This document shows positions 18,045 through 27,536 of a DNA stretch of 57,578 nt, piece by piece (position 1 is the stretch's first letter; the number at the start of each line of letters is the position of its first letter). Source of the stretch: Clostridium psychrophilum (GTDB taxonomy: Bacteria > Bacillota > Clostridia > Clostridiales > Clostridiaceae); assembly GCF_018861705.1 (NCBI RefSeq), contig NZ_JAHLEC010000013.1, forward strand, positions 1-57,578, written 5' to 3'. The notes under the pieces are model-generated. The model made no database searches and was not told the origin of the DNA. It saw only the letters and a list, made by a program, of their open reading frames with translations. A program made the position numbers and the translations under genes.

Positions 18045-19289
18045 TTACAGCGACCTAGGAGATGATTTATCAGTATATAACTCAATTATCTTAAGTATTA
18101 CTTCAACCGCTTTCTCCATAGCAAATGTAGGTATAAATTCATATTTTCCATGAAAATTATGTCCACCTGCAAATATATTTGGAGTTGGCAGTCCCATAAA
18201 TGATAGTCTTGCGCCATCTGTACCACCTCTAATAGGTTGCATGATAGGCTTTATTCCTACTTCATTCATAGCCAAAAATGCAGTATCAACAATATGTTTA
18301 ACTGGCTCTATTTTTTCTTTCATATTAAAATATTGATCCTTAACTTGAATATCTACTGTCCCCTGACCATATTTATCATTTAGTTCATCTGCTACATTCT
18401 TAATAAATGATTTTCTGGTTTCGAAGTTTTTATTATCAAAATCTCTTATAATATATTGAAGTTTTGTTTCCTCAACTTCACCATTAAGACTAATTAGATG
18501 ATAAAATCCCTCGTAACCTTCCGTAGTCGCTGGTGTTTCATTTTGTGGCATAGAATTTATAAATTCGTTAGCTATAAGTAACGAGTGAATCATTTTACCT
18601 TTTGCTGAACCTGGATGAACATTTCTTCCATGAATGCAAATCTTTACTCCTGCAGCATTAAAATTTTCATACTCGAGTTCGCCAATAGTTCCTCCATCAA
18701 TAGTGTATGCAAAATCCGCATCAAATTTTTTCACATCAAAAATATCCGCACCACGACCTATCTCCTCGTCCGGCGTAAATCCAATACGAATAGCACCATG
18801 TGGAACAAGTGGATTTTGCATTAAATATTCAACAGCCGCCATTATTTCTGAAACTCCAGCCTTGTCATCAGCTCCAAGTAATGTGGTTCCATCAGTAGTA
18901 ATAATAGTTTTTCCAACATAGTCTTTTAATTCAGGAAAATCCTTTGGTGATAGTATTATATTCTTTTCTTCACTTAATATTATATCTTCGCCATCGTAAT
19001 CGTAAACGAATTTAGCTTTAATATCTTTACCTGACATATCTGGAGAAGTATCCATATGCGCAATGAAACCTATAGTAGGTACATCCTTATTTACATTCGA
19101 TGGAATTGTAGCCATTACATATCCATTATCATCTACGCTTACCTGTTTTATACCCATTGCTTTTAATTCACTAACTAATTCTAACGCAAGGACCATTTGC
19201 CCATTTGTACTTGGAACAGTAGTTGATTCCTCATTAGATTTAGTATCATAACTTATATACTTTAAAAATTTTTCTACAACTTTTGACAT
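18045..19289 (-). CDS. pepT: Peptidase T (tripeptide aminopeptidase)
   Basis: M20-family di-zinc exopeptidase that removes the N-terminal residue of tripeptides in the cytosol. Metal and catalytic segments are IGFIAHMDTSPDMSG, TTLLGADDKAGVSEIMAA, TPDEEIGRGAD, YTIDGGTIGELEYENFNAA and a late HNFHGKYEFIP. The length (414 aa) is normal. An in-frame GTG lies two codons upstream, but it would be only two bases from the AGGGG box. The ATG at 19289 has proper spacing. Confidence 0.95.
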   Translation of the reverse strand: MSKVVEKFLKYISYDTKSNEESTTVPSTNGQMVLALELVSELKAMGIKQVSVDDNGYVMATIPSNVNKDVPTIGFIAHMDTSPDMSGKDIKAKFVYDYDGEDIILSEEKNIILSPKDFPELKDYVGKTIITTDGTTLLGADDKAGVSEIMAAVEYLMQNPLVPHGAIRIGFTPDEEIGRGADIFDVKKFDADFAYTIDGGTIGELEYENFNAAGVKICIHGRNVHPGSAKGKMIHSLLIANEFINSMPQNETPATTEGYEGFYHLISLNGEVEETKLQYIIRDFDNKNFETRKSFIKNVADELNDKYGQGTVDIQVKDQYFNMKEKIEPVKHIVDTAFLAMNEVGIKPIMQPIRGGTDGARLSFMGLPTPNIFAGGHNFHGKYEFIPTFAMEKAVEVILKIIELYTDKSSPRSL

Positions 19290-19323
19290 GTTCACATCCC
19301 CTTATATTTTTTAATATAATTTG

Positions 19324-19914
19324 TTATTCTTTTTTAAAAAAACTATCAATTAATTTTTCTGCCATTCTTTTTTGCAAATTAGCCTTATTTATAAGTAACA
19401 AAACCATTAGTATTAATTCTATTAACTCTCCATCTTCTTTTCCCATTTCATTAATTTTTGCTTTAATAAATTCACTGTCTTTATTTATGTCACGTGCAAA
19501 CTCTTTATTTTGTACTTCTTTAATATCCAAAAAATCATTATATAAATCTTCTAATAGTATTTTTAGGCTTTTAGGAGCTTTTAAATCAATTATAGGATCA
19601 AATATTGTATTAATATCACTAATTGATATTGTTTGCTTCATATTATAAATAAGAGTCAGTAGAATAATATGCTCTTTAGTATATTTCTTGTTTTTTGCAG
19701 GCATCAAAACCTTTCCTTTAGTATAATTATTAATCATTGTTTTTGTAAGAATTTTATCTTCTTCATTTCTTTTAAGACTTCCCAACTTCTCATTAAAAAA
19801 CGTTGTAACCTGATCCATATACAAATCCACACATGGTATTTCTACTATACTTATATCTTTTGACCCTATAATTTCTTCAACCAATTTATTAAGGCTTTCC
19901 TTGTTATAATTCAT
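19324..19914 (-). CDS. DUF1836 domain protein
   Basis: About 196 aa from the preferred start at 19914 (GAGG, 5 bases, ATG). An upstream ATG at 19947 would extend it by 11 residues and overlap nth. The segment KKYTKEHIILLTLIYNMKQTISISDINTIFDP is characteristic of DUF1836, a helical domain common in Firmicutes with resemblance to helix-turn-helix folds. Function is unknown. It is cotranscribed behind nth. Confidence 0.72.
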   Translation of the reverse strand: MNYNKESLNKLVEEIIGSKDISIVEIPCVDLYMDQVTTFFNEKLGSLKRNEEDKILTKTMINNYTKGKVLMPAKNKKYTKEHIILLTLIYNMKQTISISDINTIFDPIIDLKAPKSLKILLEDLYNDFLDIKEVQNKEFARDINKDSEFIKAKINEMGKEDGELIELILMVLLLINKANLQKRMAEKLIDSFFKKE

Positions 19915-19936
19915 TAGTTCCTCACTCACCTCCATT

Positions 19937-20566
19937 TCATTTTCCATTCAAATATTCACAATAAGGAGCTATAGGACATATTTCACAGTTAGGTTTCCTA
20001 GCTTTACATATTTTTCGTCCATGCCATATAATAAAATGATGAGCATCACTCCACATTTTTTTAGGAATATTTTTCATAAGTTGTTGTTCAACTATTTCAA
20101 CATTTTTACCTGATGCAAGCCCAATTCTATTGGATACCCTAAAAACATGAGTATCTACCGCAATTGCTGGAATACCGAAAGCATTAGATAAAACAACATT
20201 AGCAGTTTTTCTTCCAACCCCTGGGAGCTTTATTAGTTCTTCCATCGTATTGGGCACCTTCCCATTATGTTTTTCTAATATAATCTTTGTAGCACCTAAA
20301 ATATTTTTGCTCTTATTATTATAAAATCCACAACTTTTAATTTTTTCACCTAATTGCATGGCAGACAAAGTAATCATAGATTCTGGCGTATTGTATTCCT
20401 TATACAACTGCTTTGCAATAATATTCACTCTTACATCTGTGCATTGAGCTGACAAAATCGTTGATACCAAAAGCTCATAATGTGATGTAAAATCCAGACC
20501 ACACTTTGCCCCAGAATATGTTTCATTAAGAATATCTAACACTGTTTTAGTTCTTTTTTTATTCAC
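19937..20566 (-). CDS. nth: Endonuclease III
   Basis: DNA glycosylase/AP lyase that removes oxidised pyrimidines in base excision repair (209 aa). The helix-hairpin-helix motif LPGVGRKTANVV carries the catalytic Lys, VDTHVFR the catalytic Asp, and the C-terminus has the 4Fe-4S loop C-X6-C-X2-C-X5-C (CKARKPNCEICPIAPYC). The start codon is GTG with an AGGTG box. Confidence 0.96.
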   Translation of the reverse strand: MNKKRTKTVLDILNETYSGAKCGLDFTSHYELLVSTILSAQCTDVRVNIIAKQLYKEYNTPESMITLSAMQLGEKIKSCGFYNNKSKNILGATKIILEKHNGKVPNTMEELIKLPGVGRKTANVVLSNAFGIPAIAVDTHVFRVSNRIGLASGKNVEIVEQQLMKNIPKKMWSDAHHFIIWHGRKICKARKPNCEICPIAPYCEYLNGK

Positions 20567-20809
20567 ATAAACACCTGCTTTTTACTAATATAATTATATA
20601 TTCTAAAACTGTTAAGTTATCTTCTTCTTTTCATTTTTTTCCATAATTTATATAAAAATATTTTAAGATTTTAATATTTAATAAAAATACGCTGTTAACC
20701 TCATACATGGGTAAACAACGCATAGTATTAACTTTGAAATATTGACTTTAATTTTAAAATTTTTATATTTATTTACTCTATAGTATAATATTTATTCTAT
20801 TATTTTTAA

Positions 20810-21517
20810 TTACTTACAATCGGAGTATACACCTCTATATTTCTCTGGAAGCATCACAGCTATACTTGACATTATTTCATGCATAACCCTATCATAATAA
20901 TCATTTCTATCTTCATCTTGATTTTTACTAGCAAGCGTAATAGGACCACCAATATTAATATTTACATCTGCATAATGGAACTTTTCTGATGCCATATCCT
21001 TATCATCAATTGGTAATAGGTTTTCCGTACCCCAAATAGCCATTGGAACAATTGTTGCCTTTGATAATTTAGCCATTAATATAAGGCCTCTTTTTCCCTC
21101 TATCATTTTGCCATTTCTACTTCTCGTTCCTTCAGGAAAAATCATAATGTTGTTACCTTGTTTTAGAGTATTAACAATTTTAGATATAGCTTCTTTATCT
21201 GCAGAATTAGGTTTTAATTGTATAGTTTTTGCAACGAAAAAGCCTAATTTAGTAAGTTTGTTGTCTGTTAACTTTACGCCAGCAACAAATGTTACATTGT
21301 TGTCTTTTAATAATTTATTCATAACTATACCATCTGCATTGCTTAAATGATTACATATAAAAATTATAGGAGATTTTATGTCTTTAATCGTCTCCATACC
21401 AGAAGTTTTAATGTTTGCATACTTATTAATGTATGAATCTATTAATTTATTTGCTATAAGTGATACAACTCTATCTGGAAAAAGTTCTATTATCTTTAAC
21501 ACCGTTTGCGAAAGCAT
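20810..21517 (-). CDS. 1-acyl-glycerol-3-phosphate acyltransferase (PlsC family)
   Basis: A 235-aa membrane-associated acyltransferase of phospholipid synthesis. It has the catalytic H-X4-D motif (CNHLSNADG, about residue 56), the FPEGTRSRNGKM substrate-binding motif (about 128) and a hydrophobic N-terminus. The exact acceptor (lysophosphatidate or another lysolipid) cannot be told from sequence. AAAGGTGG precedes the ATG. The 243 bases between this gene and nth hold no recognisable feature. Confidence 0.87.
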   Translation of the reverse strand: MLSQTVLKIIELFPDRVVSLIANKLIDSYINKYANIKTSGMETIKDIKSPIIFICNHLSNADGIVMNKLLKDNNVTFVAGVKLTDNKLTKLGFFVAKTIQLKPNSADKEAISKIVNTLKQGNNIMIFPEGTRSRNGKMIEGKRGLILMAKLSKATIVPMAIWGTENLLPIDDKDMASEKFHYADVNINIGGPITLASKNQDEDRNDYYDRVMHEIMSSIAVMLPEKYRGVYSDCK

Positions 21518-21555
21518 CTAAATTCCACCTTTCATAAAAAATAACTATACAATTA

Positions 21556-22548
21556 TTATAATTTGAAATGCTTTAAAAGTCTATAATAATAATCTCTTAT
21601 ATAAGGTGAAGTATCTCCCTTTGCACTTATAATTTTACTTTTTTCAATATAAATCGCACTAATTATTGCATTTCTTTTAATTATATTTTTGCCTCTCCAC
21701 CCACATGAGGTTATTTTATACTTATCCTTAAATAACTTATTATCAATGTTCATTAAAACTTTCAAATCAATTTTTTCCATATATTCATAAGGTCTAAATT
21801 CTTTTATGGTACTAAATTTAATCTCTTTATTAAAAGGACATCCACTTTGACAAGTATCACAACCAAATATTCTGCCATTCAATTTATCAAACCAGCAGTC
21901 ATCTATATCTTTTTTTTGAGTTATATAAGATAAACATGTATTTGCATTATTGTTTATTCCTAATTCACCCTCAACTATTGAATTTGTTGGGCATGATTCT
22001 AAACATATATTACAATTACCACAATTATTCTTTATAGGTGCATCAGGCTCTATTACTAAATCTGTTATAATTTCTCCTAAAAAAACATATGACCCATACT
22101 TCTGTGTTATTAAAGTATTGTTTTTCCCTATAAATCCTACTCCAGACATACTAGCAATATATCTCTCTGGTAATGAATTGCTATCCACCAAACTTATAGC
22201 TTTTGCACCCATGCCCTCAATAAATTTACAAATATTCTCCATGTACTTAGTTGTAACAATATGATAATCCCTGCTTTGCGTATATTTTGAAAAATATGTA
22301 TTTTGATCTTTATCTAGATTGTATAAATAGGGAAATGCAATAGAAATTATAGTTTTCCCACCTAACATATATATAAATGGGTTTATCCTTTTATCTACTA
22401 TCGGCTCTTCAAACTCATTTTCTAATCCCTGTTTTTTCCTTTTATTAAAATAAGGACTTAGCTCATGAAAAATTCTGCATTCGCTAAATCCTACTGCGTC
22501 TAACCCATTAATTTTGCAAAAGTTTATTATTTTTTCTTTATTACTCAT
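21556..22548 (-). CDS. queG: Epoxyqueuosine reductase-like iron-sulfur protein
   Basis: 330 aa. The N-terminal DUF1730-type domain includes YHIVTTKYMENICKFIEGMGAKAISLVDS and SGVGFIGKNNTLIT. It is followed by a double 4Fe-4S region (CGNCNICLESCPTNSI and CDTCQSGCPFNKE). This is the QueG architecture, which reduces epoxyqueuosine to queuosine in tRNA using cobalamin. The C-terminal repeat region is short compared with longer QueG proteins, so the assignment to QueG rather than a clostridial paralogue is probable but not certain. Confidence 0.72.
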   Translation of the reverse strand: MSNKEKIINFCKINGLDAVGFSECRIFHELSPYFNKRKKQGLENEFEEPIVDKRINPFIYMLGGKTIISIAFPYLYNLDKDQNTYFSKYTQSRDYHIVTTKYMENICKFIEGMGAKAISLVDSNSLPERYIASMSGVGFIGKNNTLITQKYGSYVFLGEIITDLVIEPDAPIKNNCGNCNICLESCPTNSIVEGELGINNNANTCLSYITQKKDIDDCWFDKLNGRIFGCDTCQSGCPFNKEIKFSTIKEFRPYEYMEKIDLKVLMNIDNKLFKDKYKITSCGWRGKNIIKRNAIISAIYIEKSKIISAKGDTSPYIRDYYYRLLKHFKL

Positions 22549-22562
22549 ATTGTCATTTCCTT

Positions 22563-23147
22563 TTATATTACCATATCATTATATATTTTTTTAGTATTCC
22601 CTGCATAGTCTTTAACTTCAATTATTGTCAATTTATTCACAAAAATAACTCTAGCAGGTATTCCTACAGCCGTTGCTTTTGGTAGTACATTTTTCAAAAC
22701 TACAGCATTAGCGCCAATCTTACTACCAGTTCCTATTTCAATTGGGCCTAATATTTTTGCACCCGCCCCTACTATAACATCATTTCCTAATGTAGGATGT
22801 CTTTTACCTACATCCTTACCTGTTCCACCAAGTGTTACTCCTTGATACAATGTAACATTGTCTCCAATCTCTGTGGTCTCACCTATAACTATTCCTGTCC
22901 CATGATCTATAAATAGTCCTTTTCCTATTATTGCCCCTGGATGAATTTCTATTCCAGTAAAAAATCTAGCTGATTGAGATATAGACCTAGCCATGAAATA
23001 TCGTTTATGATTATACAAAAAATGAGCTACTCTGTATATAATAATAGCATGAATGCACGGATATAATAATATTACTTCAATCCAGTTTTTAGCTGCTGGA
23101 TCCTTTTCTAATATATTGTTAATATCATATTTTAACCTTTTAAACAT
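22563..23147 (-). CDS. cysE: Serine O-acetyltransferase
   Basis: 194-aa left-handed beta-helix acetyltransferase that makes O-acetylserine from serine and acetyl-CoA, the first step of cysteine synthesis. The hexapeptide region includes [42 protein letters not shown] with the catalytic His and Asp. It is the short EpsC-like form. It follows cysK on the same strand and probably shares its T-box-controlled transcript. A hairpin lies between the two genes. Confidence 0.93.
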   Translation of the reverse strand: MFKRLKYDINNILEKDPAAKNWIEVILLYPCIHAIIIYRVAHFLYNHKRYFMARSISQSARFFTGIEIHPGAIIGKGLFIDHGTGIVIGETTEIGDNVTLYQGVTLGGTGKDVGKRHPTLGNDVIVGAGAKILGPIEIGTGSKIGANAVVLKNVLPKATAVGIPARVIFVNKLTIIEVKDYAGNTKKIYNDMVI

Positions 23148-23180
23148 ATCAAAATTCCTCCTATAGATTTATAGTATGTA

Positions 23181-23220
23181 AATATCCAAATCTATATATT
23201 TGCATATAAATTTGGATATT
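23181..23220 (-). other. Inverted repeat between cysK and cysE
   Basis: An 11-bp perfect inverted repeat (AATATCCAAAT and complement) has an 18-base loop. The T-run after it on the minus strand is weak, so it may be a leaky terminator or RNA processing structure that lowers cysE relative to cysK. Confidence 0.5.
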
Positions 23221-23334
23221 CTTAAACACTCATACTAAGCACATTTAATAAATAAAAAATCAGTATGTTAACTTATCCTGATGTACCTTATTTATCTATA
23301 GAGTAGAAATAAATGTTTTAACCATCATAAAATT

Positions 23335-24246
23335 CTAGTCATATAACCCCATTGAAATATACTTTTCTCCTCCATCAGGTGCAACAGTAACAACTTTTTT
23401 ACCCTTACCTAATTTTTTAGCAACTTTTATAGCTGCTGCAATATTAGCTCCTGTTGAGATTCCTACCAATATACCTTCTTCTTTTGCCATTCTTCTTGCT
23501 ATATCGAAAGCCTCTTCATCAGTTATTTTTATTATTTCATCAACAACGCTGCTATCATATATATCTGGTGTAAAACCCGCTCCTATTCCTTGTATTTTAT
23601 GTGGACCTGGTTCTCCTCCTGATAATACAGGTGATCTTGCTGGTTCAACTGCAACTATTTTAATGTCCTTATTAAATGCTTTTAATCTTTTGCCTACCCC
23701 AGTTATTGTTCCGCCAGTTCCTACTCCAGCTATAAAAACATTGACATCAGCTACATCACTAATAATTTCTTCTGCAGTAGTTGCATAATGTTTATCTGGA
23801 TTTGCTATATTAACAAATTGTTGTGGTACAAAATAATCAGGTTTTCCCTCTGCTAATTCCTTAGCTTTATTTATAGCACCCTTCATTCCTTTTGAACCAT
23901 CAGTAAGCACAAGTTGTGCTCCATATGCCTTAATTAAGTTTCTTCTTTCAACACTCATGCTGTCTGGCATTACAATAATTACATTATATCCCTTGATTCT
24001 TCCTATCATAGCCAAAGCTATTCCCATATTTCCGCTGGTTGGCTCAACTACAGTAAATCCTTCTTTTAGTACTCCGAGTTCCTCAGCTTTCTCTATCATT
24101 CCAAGTGCTGCTCTATCTTTTATACTTCCAGCTGGATTATATTTTTCTAGCTTTACATAAATATCAGCTATATCATCTTTTACTAACCTAGTTAATTTTA
24201 AAACAGGTGTTTTTCCTATCATATCTAAAACATTGTTAAACATCAT
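23335..24246 (-). CDS. cysK: Cysteine synthase A
   Basis: PLP enzyme (303 aa) that joins sulfide with O-acetylserine to give cysteine. The PLP lysine is K43 in PAGSIKDRAA. The PLP-phosphate and substrate loops TSGNMGIALAM and GVGTGGTITGVGK are present, as is GIGAGFTP. GGAGGG precedes two adjacent ATGs; the first is used here. A T-box leader with a cysteine specifier lies upstream. Confidence 0.96.
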   Translation of the reverse strand: MMFNNVLDMIGKTPVLKLTRLVKDDIADIYVKLEKYNPAGSIKDRAALGMIEKAEELGVLKEGFTVVEPTSGNMGIALAMIGRIKGYNVIIVMPDSMSVERRNLIKAYGAQLVLTDGSKGMKGAINKAKELAEGKPDYFVPQQFVNIANPDKHYATTAEEIISDVADVNVFIAGVGTGGTITGVGKRLKAFNKDIKIVAVEPARSPVLSGGEPGPHKIQGIGAGFTPDIYDSSVVDEIIKITDEEAFDIARRMAKEEGILVGISTGANIAAAIKVAKKLGKGKKVVTVAPDGGEKYISMGLYD

Positions 24247-24382
24247 AATAATATCCCTCCAATTTAAAATAAGTAATTTGCCTTAAAACGCTATCCATAT
24301 TTAAACATTAGTACAATTTTCTAAAATGAAAAAGTGGCACATATCTAGTTATTAGTGTATTATTTAAATGATTTTTGGGTAC

Positions 24383-24640
24383 AAAAAAAACTTCCTCAAT
24401 TATTAGAGACGAAGTTTTGCTTCGTGGTCCCACTCTAAGTTATAATCACTAAAGTGATTATAAAGCCACTTTTTCAAGCACAACGTTATGCTCTATCGCT
24501 ATAACGGGCGAACTCCGATGCAGCCTACTCAAGTCACAAATTTGTGACTATTTCGGTGCATAACTCCAAAGGGCACTTCATAAAAGTTTCCAATAAGAAC
24601 CTTCTCAACTTTAGATTCTCTCTCTGTAAATTCTTCTTAT
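24383..24640 (-). promoter_or_regulatory. Cysteine T-box leader of cysK-cysE
   Basis: The minus strand carries the T-box core AGAGTGGGACCACG (24423-24436). A terminator follows in which AACTTC pairs with GAAGTT, ending in eight T at 24383-24390. A long stem I lies upstream. A TGC triplet followed by A (24558-24560) sits in the position expected for the specifier loop and matches cysteine. Uncharged tRNA-Cys should bind and allow read-through, so cysteine starvation induces the genes. The specifier call is by eye. Confidence 0.85.
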
Positions 24641-24706
24641 ATTACTTTCCTTTTTCTCAGTATTTTTTATTATTTCCTAGTATTTCAGTATGAATTACTT
24701 TTCTTA

Positions 24707-24735
24707 ATTATATTCTTAAGATTAATATATGTCAA
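24707..24735 (-). promoter_or_regulatory. Promoter of the cys T-box transcript
   Basis: On the minus strand perfect TTGACA and TATAAT boxes have 17-base spacing, about 65 bases upstream of the predicted stem I. Confidence 0.85.
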
Positions 24736-24800
24736 TAGCATTTAAATTGTTTCTTTTTGGAATAACTTTTTTGTATGCTGAAAATTTATAATAAAAAAAG

Positions 24801-24821
24801 CTGTTAGAATTAAACTAACAG
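24801..24821 (-). terminator. Terminator of the FAD oxidoreductase gene
   Basis: A 7-bp stem CTGTTAG/CTAACAG with a 7-base loop is followed on the minus strand by a G and seven T. It is short but positioned 44 bases after the stop. Confidence 0.6.
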
Positions 24822-24864
24822 TTTCTTCTTATAATTTATATACATAAATAAGAAATTCAACCTA

Positions 24865-25845
24865 CTATAGTCCAACTTTATTTGCATATTTTGAAGCATA
24901 AGTTCCTATATTGTAGCTTTGTTTTACCACATTTTCAGGATGGTCATACCCGTTAACCACAGCTCCACAAGCAAAAATTCCCTTTATGTTAGTATCAAAT
25001 TTTTCATTTAACTCAACTTGTCCGGTTGATGAATTAACAAGTATATTGACTTGTTTCGCTAATTCATTATCAGGATATAAATCTACAGACAAAAGCAATG
25101 AATCACAAGAAATATACTCATCACTATCTTTAATAACTTTGTTATCACTATCTAACTCTACAAGAGTAACACCTTCAATTCTACCTTTACCCTGAATAGA
25201 AATCACCTTATGTTTCATCCTAAGTGGTATATCGAAATCACTAAGAGAATCACTAAGTTTTTTATCTTTTGCATCAATAAACTCTTTATTTTCAACTACA
25301 GCCTTGACATTCGCCCCTTCAATTGTAAGTCTTCTAGCTACTATTAGTGCTAAATCTCCTGTGCCTGATATAACTATTTCTTTACCTGGCATATAACCCT
25401 CAATATTTATAAACTTTTGTGCACACCCCACGGTATAAATACCTGCGCACCTACTGCCAGGTAGATTCGAAAATCCTCTTGGTCTCTCTCTACACCCAGA
25501 AGCAATTATTATAGCTTTAGCTCCAATTCTAAAAGTTCCATCAATGGAATTCACTGCGTTAATTTCTTTAGTTTTATTTAAATTCAAAACCGTAGTATTT
25601 AGCTTATATTGAATATTTAGTTCATTAACTTTATCTACATATTTCTGTACAAATTCTGGTGCTGTCAAATTTTCATTAAAAATATTGTTACCAAAACCAT
25701 TATGGATACACTGATTTAAGGCTCCTCCTAATCGTTTTTCTCTTTCTAAAATTAAGATATTGCCTTTACAGTGTTCTTTAGCTGAAATAGCAGCTGAAAG
25801 GCCTGCTGGCCCTCCGCCAATAACTACTATGTCATATGTATACAT
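24865..25845 (-). CDS. FAD/NAD-binding oxidoreductase
   Basis: 326 aa with an N-terminal FAD-binding motif (VVIGGGPAGLSAAISA), a second nucleotide-binding fold near residue 155-185 (VISGTGDLALIVARRLTIEGANVKAVVE), and the C-terminal GIFACGAVVNGYD signature that closes the FAD site. It resembles FAD subunits found beside glycerol-3-phosphate-dehydrogenase-like genes in clostridia, but here no such partner is present. There is no CxxC redox pair. The substrate is unknown. GGAGGG precedes the ATG. Confidence 0.8.
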   Translation of the reverse strand: MYTYDIVVIGGGPAGLSAAISAKEHCKGNILILEREKRLGGALNQCIHNGFGNNIFNENLTAPEFVQKYVDKVNELNIQYKLNTTVLNLNKTKEINAVNSIDGTFRIGAKAIIIASGCRERPRGFSNLPGSRCAGIYTVGCAQKFINIEGYMPGKEIVISGTGDLALIVARRLTIEGANVKAVVENKEFIDAKDKKLSDSLSDFDIPLRMKHKVISIQGKGRIEGVTLVELDSDNKVIKDSDEYISCDSLLLSVDLYPDNELAKQVNILVNSSTGQVELNEKFDTNIKGIFACGAVVNGYDHPENVVKQSYNIGTYASKYANKVGL

Positions 25846-25927
25846 TGCATACCCTCCAGTTGCAAGACATCTTTATAATATTGTCTCAAATAGATGCCTA
25901 ATCATAAATTTAATAAAAAAACATAAA

Positions 25928-25953
25928 AACCTGTGAAATTAATTTCACAGGTT
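25928..25953 (-). terminator. Terminator after the tRNA-Trp genes
   Basis: A perfect 26-base palindrome (two 13-base arms, AACCTGTGAAATT and complement) lies 6 bases after the second tRNA and is followed on the minus strand by a short T-run. Confidence 0.75.
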
Positions 25954-25958
25954 AAGTT

Positions 25959-26034
25959 TGGCAGGGATAGTAGGGCTCGAACCTACAATCAATGGTTTTG
26001 GAGACCACTACTCTACCAATTGAGCCATATCCCT
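25959..26034 (-). tRNA. tRNA-Trp (CCA anticodon), second copy
   Basis: 76 bases including an encoded 3' CCA. The cloverleaf fits: acceptor AGGGATA/TATCCCT, anticodon loop CTCCAAA, and the T-arm with GGTTCGAGCC. It differs from the neighbouring copy at the acceptor and a few stem positions. Confidence 0.95.
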
Positions 26035-26055
26035 ATATTAACTTTTTAATAAAAA

Positions 26056-26131
26056 TGGCAGGGGTAGTAGGGCTCGAACCTACAACCAATGGTTTTGGAG
26101 ACCACTACTCTACCAACTGAGCTATACCCCT
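26056..26131 (-). tRNA. tRNA-Trp (CCA anticodon), first copy
   Basis: 76 bases with encoded CCA, acceptor AGGGGTA/TACCCCT and anticodon loop CTCCAAA. It is separated from the second tRNA-Trp by 21 bases. The two copies are a tandem duplication with compensatory acceptor-stem changes, so both should fold. Confidence 0.95.
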
Positions 26132-26199
26132 AAAATACATTTATATTATATCATGCAATTCAAAAAAATGCAATATTTTTTCTTGCTCCCGTTTATTAA

Positions 26200-26232
26200 G
26201 AAACACGGAATAACTATATCATTCCATGTTTC
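26200..26232 (-). terminator. Possible terminator of the CBS-ACT gene
   Basis: A 12-bp stem with one mismatch lies 34 bases after the CBS-ACT stop codon. The T-run on the minus strand is short and broken. Confidence 0.45.
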
Positions 26233-26265
26233 CTGTTTTCTAATATTTATTCCACTATAACAAGT

Positions 26266-26886
26266 TTATTGTACTTTAAAACCCGCAACTTTTATCTTTT
26301 CAACTATTCCTTCAAAATTTGAGGTCTTAAGTCTTAAAATAATTTCTTTGACCTCTGTAAGACTTTTAGGATCTATAACTACAAAACTAATTATGTCGCC
26401 TTTATTTTCTGTTATTATTTTTGTAAGTTTAGAGATTTGACCTTGTATATCATAAGATATAACAGCTAATCTTTTTCCTTTATCAGCTCCAAACAATTCA
26501 GTGAATTGATGAAATATAGCATTATGTGTAACTATGCCTACAAACTCACCATTATTATCCACTACAGCAACAAATGAAACACTTTTTGTTTCTAGCAGAT
26601 GCACTGCTTCTTCCACTTGTCGCATTGGATCAATAACTGGTACATTTGTCCTCATTACATCTTCAACTACAAAATCAGTTAGCAAACAACTTTTGTCAAT
26701 ACTTTTTTCATAAAAATAAGCATAAATTTTTTCTTTTGAAATAGCTCCATAAAACTTATTGCCCTCAACCACAGGAACTGATAAAAATTTATTTTTTTTC
26801 ATAATTTCTAGAGCTTTACCTATTGTTACCTTTGGTGTTACCGTAGTTAATTTTCCTTTTAACAACATCAAATTCTTGACAAACAT
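26266..26886 (-). CDS. CBS-pair and ACT domain protein
   Basis: 206 aa. Residues 1-125 form two CBS motifs (VTIGKALEIMKKNKFLSVPVVEGNKFYGAIS; VEDVMRTNVPVIDPMRQVEEAVHLLE...FVGIVTHNAIF). Residues 135-206 form an ACT domain (RLAVISYDIQGQISKLTKIITENKGDIISFVVID). This combination suggests a ligand-sensing protein binding an adenine nucleotide and perhaps an amino acid. No catalytic domain is attached and the partner is unknown. An AAGGAGG box precedes the start. Confidence 0.83.
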   Translation of the reverse strand: MFVKNLMLLKGKLTTVTPKVTIGKALEIMKKNKFLSVPVVEGNKFYGAISKEKIYAYFYEKSIDKSCLLTDFVVEDVMRTNVPVIDPMRQVEEAVHLLETKSVSFVAVVDNNGEFVGIVTHNAIFHQFTELFGADKGKRLAVISYDIQGQISKLTKIITENKGDIISFVVIDPKSLTEVKEIILRLKTSNFEGIVEKIKVAGFKVQ

Positions 26887-27077
26887 TTTCTTGCCTCCTT
26901 AACTTAAGTGTATATTATTATTATACCTTATTTTGTAATTTAAGTATAACCAATTGTCTTAATTTTAAAAAATATTTTACATGTTTATTTAAAAAAATAT
27001 TTATGTTGCATACAAACTCCTATATTACCTTTTCTTTTTTTAGAATTTAGGATAAAATATTTAATGAGGTGAAACTT

Positions 27078-27536
27078 ATGGAATACACAGTAACTACAGT
27101 AGACGAAACTTATAAAATAGGAGAATTAATAGGATCACTTGTAAATCCAGGTGACATAATTTGTTTGATTGGTGACTTAGGCACTGGTAAAACTCATTTA
27201 ACAAAAGGAATTGCTAAAGGCTTAGATATTAAAGACAATATTACAAGCCCTACTTTTACGATTGTAAATGAATATACAGGAAGATTAAAATTATATCATT
27301 TTGATGTATATAGGGTAAACGACCCTGATGAAATAGCAGCCATAGGCTTTGATGAATATATATTTAGTGATGGGGTTAGTATCATTGAATGGGCTAATTA
27401 TATTGAAGAACTAATTCCGCCTAACAAACTAACCATTACTATAGAAAAACTACCCAAACTTGGGGATAATTATAGGAAAATTAACATTGAATATTCAGAT
27501 AAAAGATATGATTACATAAAGGAGATTAAACTATGA
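27078..27536 (+). CDS. tsaE: tRNA threonylcarbamoyladenosine biosynthesis ATPase TsaE
   Basis: 152 aa with a Walker A motif GDLGTGKTHLTKG and the TsaE hallmark TSPTFTIVNEY. It works with TsaB and TsaD to place t6A at position 37 of ANN-decoding tRNAs. The start at ATG 27078 is favoured by the GAGGTGA box; an in-frame GTG nine bases earlier overlaps that box. Its stop overlaps the tsaB start by 4 bases, indicating translational coupling. tsaD is not in the window. Confidence 0.94.
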   Translation: MEYTVTTVDETYKIGELIGSLVNPGDIICLIGDLGTGKTHLTKGIAKGLDIKDNITSPTFTIVNEYTGRLKLYHFDVYRVNDPDEIAAIGFDEYIFSDGVSIIEWANYIEELIPPNKLTITIEKLPKLGDNYRKINIEYSDKRYDYIKEIKL

